Source of the DNA: Rhodococcus sp. PAMC28707
Lineage (GTDB): Bacteria; Actinomycetota; Actinomycetes; Mycobacteriales; Mycobacteriaceae
Direction: 5' to 3'
DNA: 64,000 nucleotides
NCBI RefSeq assembly: GCF_004795915.1
Contig: NZ_CP039253.1
Coordinates: forward strand, 1,798,001 to 1,862,000
Shown here: in pieces, positions 61,321-64,000 of the stretch
How the letters are laid out: each line of letters begins with the position of its first letter
Numbering within the stretch: position 1 is the stretch's first letter
Notes under the pieces: generated by a model
Told to the model about the DNA's origin: nothing
What the model saw: the letters and a program-made list of their open reading frames with translations, nothing else
The model's database searches: none
Program-made: the position numbers and the translations under genes

Positions 61321-62478
61321 ATGGCCGGTAATCCTGATTTCGATCTGTTTCAACTTCCAGCGGAGCATGACGAACTGCGCGCGGCAATTCGCGCCCTTTC
61401 GGAGAAGGAGATCGCTCCGTACGCCAAAGCGGTGGACGAGGACGCGCGCTTCCCGGACGAGGCGCTGACTGCGCTCATCAACTCCGGCTTCAATGCAATC
61501 CACGTACCCGAGGCGTACGACGGCCAGGGTGCCGACTCCATCGCGACCTGCATCGTCATCGAGGAAGTTGCCCGCGTCTGCGGTTCTTCCTCGCTGATCC
61601 CCGCGGTCAACAAGCTCGGCACCATGGGCCTGATTCTCAAGGGCTCCGAGGAGCTCAAGAAGCAGGTCCTCCCCTCGCTCGCAGGTGGCGCAATGGCGTC
61701 GTATGCACTGTCCGAGCGTGAGGCCGGTTCGGATGCAGCCAGCATGAAGACCCGGGCAAAGGCCGACGGTGACGGCTGGATCCTCAACGGCTCCAAGTGT
61801 TGGATCACCAACGGTGGCAAGTCCGATTGGTACACCGTCATGGCCGTCACGGACCCGGACAAGGGTGCGAACGGTATCTCCTCGTTCATCGTGCACAAGG
61901 ACGACGAGGGATTCGTCGTGGGACCGAAGGAAAAGAAGCTCGGCATCAAGGGATCGCCGACGGCTGAGCTGTACTTCGAGAACTGCAAGATCCCCGGCGA
62001 TCGCATCATCGGTGATCCAGGTACCGGCTTCAAGACAGCGCTCGAAACCCTCGACCACACCCGCCCCACCATCGGTGCGCAGGCAGTCGGTCTGGCGCAG
62101 GGCGCACTCGACGCCGCTATCGCCTACACCAAGGATCGTAAGCAGTTCGGTCAGTCGATCAGCAGCTTCCAGGCCGTGCAGTTCATGCTCGCCGATATGG
62201 CGATGAAGGTCGAAGCGGCTCGCCTGATGGTCTACTCGTCCGCAGCTCGCGCCGAGCGCGGTGAAAAGAATCTCGGCTTCATCTCCGCTGCGGCGAAGTG
62301 CTTCGCCTCCGATGTTGCCATGGAGGTGACCACCGACGCTGTGCAGCTCTTCGGCGGCGCCGGATACACCACCGACTTCCCAGTCGAGCGGATGATGCGT
62401 GACGCCAAGATTACGCAGATCTACGAGGGCACCAATCAGATTCAGCGCGTCGTGATGTCCCGGGCGCTGCTCAAATGA
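61321..62478 (+). CDS. fadE25: acyl-CoA dehydrogenase FadE25
   Basis: This 385-residue FAD acyl-CoA dehydrogenase catalyses the first step of beta-oxidation. It has the flavin motif MASYALSEREAGSDAASM and the second motif WITNGGKSDWYTVMA. The C-terminal part has the catalytic base Glu in TQIYEGTNQIQRVVMSRALLK. It resembles M. tuberculosis FadE25 (Rv3274c) very closely. ATG 61321 is preferred to GTG 61312 because AGGAG at about 61306-61310 gives proper spacing. The stop overlaps fadB2 as ATGA. Confidence 0.95.
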   Translation: MAGNPDFDLFQLPAEHDELRAAIRALSEKEIAPYAKAVDEDARFPDEALTALINSGFNAIHVPEAYDGQGADSIATCIVIEEVARVCGSSSLIPAVNKLGTMGLILKGSEELKKQVLPSLAGGAMASYALSEREAGSDAASMKTRAKADGDGWILNGSKCWITNGGKSDWYTVMAVTDPDKGANGISSFIVHKDDEGFVVGPKEKKLGIKGSPTAELYFENCKIPGDRIIGDPGTGFKTALETLDHTRPTIGAQAVGLAQGALDAAIAYTKDRKQFGQSISSFQAVQFMLADMAMKVEAARLMVYSSAARAERGEKNLGFISAAAKCFASDVAMEVTTDAVQLFGGAGYTTDFPVERMMRDAKITQIYEGTNQIQRVVMSRALLK

Positions 62479-63329
62479 GCAACATCGAATTGGTAGGCGT
62501 CATCGGCGGCGGCACGATGGGCGCAGGCATCGCCGAAGTGTGTGCTCGCGCAGGCAGTTCCGTTGTCGTGCTGGAAACGAGCCAGGCCGCGGCAGATGCG
62601 GCGGAAGCTCGCCTCGACAAGTCGTTCGCCCGCGCCGTGAAATCCGGCCGTATCGAAGCTGACGCAGCGGAGAAGGCCCGCGCTGCAATCACATTGACAC
62701 TCGACATCAACGACTTCGCCGATCGCGATCTCGTGGTCGAGGCAGCGCCGGAGATCGAGTCGCTGAAGCTGGATTTGTTCGGAAAACTGGATTCGATCGT
62801 GAAGCCGAGCGGAATATTGGCGACGAACACTTCGTCGATACCCGTTATCAAGATGGCCAATGCGACACAGCGACCGGACAAGGTCGTCGGAGTTCACTTC
62901 TTCAACCCGGTGCCGGTGCTACCACTGGTAGAGATCGTCGTCAGCCTCGTCACCAGCGAGGAGACGGTCGCAACCGTCACCGACTTCGCCTCGAACACGC
63001 TCGGCAAGAAGACGATTCGCTCCGGTGACCGTGCCGGGTTCATCGTCAACGCGCTGCTGATCCCGTATCTGGTGTCCGCGATTCGGATGCTCGAATCCGG
63101 TTTCGCGAGCGCCGAGGACATCGACGAAGGCATGGTCAACGGGTGCGCGCACCCCATGGGTCCGTTGCGTCTGGCAGACACCGTCGGCCTCGACGTCACG
63201 CTCGCCGTCGCGGAGTCGCTGTACGCGGAGTTCCGTGAGCCGCACTATGCGCCTCCACCACTGTTGCAGCGCATGGTGGATGCCAAAATGCTCGGACGCA
63301 AGAGCGGTATGGGTTTTTACACTTACTGA
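62475..63329 (+). CDS. fadB2: 3-hydroxybutyryl-CoA dehydrogenase FadB2
   Basis: This 284-residue NAD enzyme oxidises 3-hydroxyacyl-CoA to 3-ketoacyl-CoA. It has the nucleotide loop VGVIGGGTMGAGIAEVCA, then LATNTSSIPVIKMA and the catalytic His in VGVHFFNPVPVLPLVEIV. The C-terminal part carries GFIVNALLIPYL. It is close to M. tuberculosis FadB2. The 4-bp overlap with fadE25 shows one operon catalysing successive beta-oxidation steps. A strong hairpin follows. Confidence 0.95.
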   Translation: MSNIELVGVIGGGTMGAGIAEVCARAGSSVVVLETSQAAADAAEARLDKSFARAVKSGRIEADAAEKARAAITLTLDINDFADRDLVVEAAPEIESLKLDLFGKLDSIVKPSGILATNTSSIPVIKMANATQRPDKVVGVHFFNPVPVLPLVEIVVSLVTSEETVATVTDFASNTLGKKTIRSGDRAGFIVNALLIPYLVSAIRMLESGFASAEDIDEGMVNGCAHPMGPLRLADTVGLDVTLAVAESLYAEFREPHYAPPPLLQRMVDAKMLGRKSGMGFYTY

Positions 63330-63344
63330 ACCAGTCTCGACTCC

Positions 63345-63380
63345 GAATGGGCCATCGCAGCACGCTGCGGTGGCCCATTC
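63345..63380. terminator. bidirectional hairpin terminator
   Basis: GAATGGGCCATCGCAGC pairs with GCTGCGGTGGCCCATTC, a 16-17 bp stem with one wobble. It lies between the convergent fadB2 and fabG-like genes. No long T-run is seen on either side. Confidence 0.8.
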
Positions 63381-63410
63381 GCGCGGACCGGGGTAGATCC
63401 CCGACCGACC

Positions 63411-64000
63411 TCAGTCTTTCGGACCGCCTGCGGCATAGACGACCTGACCGGAGATGAAGCCCGCACCTTCACTGACGAAGAAAGATGCGAGGTGGGCAAT
63501 ATCTTCCGGATTTCCGACACGATTGACCGGAATCTCTGATGCTGCAGCCGCTTTGAAGTCTTCGAAAGGTACACCGACGCGTGCTGCCGTCGCGGCGGTC
63601 ATTTCGGTTTCGATGAACCCGGGGGCGATGGCGTTGGCGGTGACGCCGAATTTGCCGAGCTCGATGGCGAGTGTCTTCGTGAAACCCTGCATGCCTGCCT
63701 TGGCCGCCGAGTAGTTGGCCTGGCCGCGGTTACCGAGCGCCGAGGTGCTCGACAGGTTGACGATGCGACCCCACTTGGCGTCGATCATGTGCTTCTGGAT
63801 CGCGCGGGTCATCAGGAAGGATCCACGGAGGTGCACCCGTAGTACGGAGTCCCAATCTTCGACGGTCATCTTGAACAGAAGATTGTCGCGGGTGATCCCG
63901 GCATTGTTGATGAGCACGGTCGGGGCGCCGAATTCGTTGGCGATCCGGTCGACGGCCGTCTTCACCGACTCTTCCTCTGCCACGTTGGCGCCGATTGCGA
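63411..64000 (-). CDS. fabG: 3-oxoacyl-ACP reductase (FabG-like SDR), C-terminal part
   Basis: About 196 residues are visible; the N-terminal Rossmann loop lies beyond the right edge. NNAGITRDNLLFKM, the Ser in NLSSTSALG and Tyr/Lys in NYSAAKAGM are all present, as is NAIAPGFIETEMT. It reduces 3-oxoacyl thioesters with NADPH. The C-terminus ends GQVVYAAGGPKD. Position beside fadE25/fadB2 suggests involvement in fatty acid or short-chain acyl metabolism. Confidence 0.9.
   Translation of the reverse strand, partial: AIGANVAEEESVKTAVDRIANEFGAPTVLINNAGITRDNLLFKMTVEDWDSVLRVHLRGSFLMTRAIQKHMIDAKWGRIVNLSSTSALGNRGQANYSAAKAGMQGFTKTLAIELGKFGVTANAIAPGFIETEMTAATAARVGVPFEDFKAAAASEIPVNRVGNPEDIAHLASFFVSEGAGFISGQVVYAAGGPKD

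Noticed and set aside
1..64000. CRISPR array, insertion sequence or prophage
   Set aside because: No regularly spaced repeats with spacers, no transposase or integrase motifs and no phage structural genes were seen on either strand.

Overview
The window looks like the chromosome of a mycolic-acid actinomycete, most likely a Rhodococcus or close relative. The codon use is GC-rich, and the gene order from position 1 to about 32,100 follows the Mycobacterium tuberculosis Rv0244c-Rv0206c neighbourhood as I remember it: fadA2, fabG4, htdX, a TetR regulator, lpqI, DUF2613, aftD, an acyltransferase, a DUF3068 protein (PgfA), wall glycosylation genes, a methyltransferase, an aldehyde dehydrogenase, pckA, two G-domain proteins, trmB, an NYN protein and mmpL3. 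Species-level identity cannot be read from the sequence by eye.

Region 1 (1-12,134) holds a fatty-acid module (fadA2/fabG4/htdX with a TetR regulator) and then cell-envelope genes: LpqI, the arabinosyltransferase AftD, an integral acyltransferase and PgfA. A 16-bp palindrome is shared by the fadA2/fabG4 divergent promoter and the TetR promoter, which suggests a small regulon. Region 2 (12,145-21,559) carries a flippase-like protein, a large membrane protein, a GT4 glycosyltransferase, a SAM methyltransferase, a ROK kinase, an aldehyde dehydrogenase and PEP carboxykinase. Between the last two lies a long hairpin whose arms look like tRNA T-arm/acceptor halves. Region 3 (21,870-32,122) has a small Asp-rich protein, two coupled GTPase-like proteins (one keeps the P-loop, the other keeps NKxD plus a membrane segment), TrmB, an NYN protein and two tandem MmpL3 paralogues. 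Only the first MmpL3 has a repeat-rich C-terminal tail of about 390 residues.

Region 4 (32,123-49,854) contains an HNH-endonuclease remnant, membrane proteins (DUF2339, DUF1707, AI-2E, LPG-synthase-like), a MacS-type histidine kinase with a LuxR regulator, a membrane adenylate cyclase, YceI behind a palindromic operator, a peptide transporter, TauE/SafE, and two tandem penicillin-binding proteins. The downstream PBP copy has lost its catalytic motifs. Region 5 (49,855-60,410) is accessory and partly decaying: a broken ABC-F gene, an SDR behind twin 15-bp palindromes, a complete cobalt/nickel ECF transporter (cbiMNQO) with interleaved inverted repeats in its leader, an acyl-CoA synthetase, a STAS protein, and a polyol-uptake locus. 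In that locus the SorC regulator and binding protein are intact, but the polyol dehydrogenases and xylulokinase are debris and no permease or ATPase genes remain. Region 6 (60,483-64,000) is a second beta-oxidation module: TetR, fadE25, fadB2 and a convergent FabG-like reductase cut by the window edge.

No rRNA, complete tRNA, CRISPR array, insertion sequence or prophage is visible. The least explained items are the tRNA-like hairpin, the G-domain pair, the catalytically dead PBP next to its active sister, the two MmpL3 copies, and several clear but unassigned operator palindromes.
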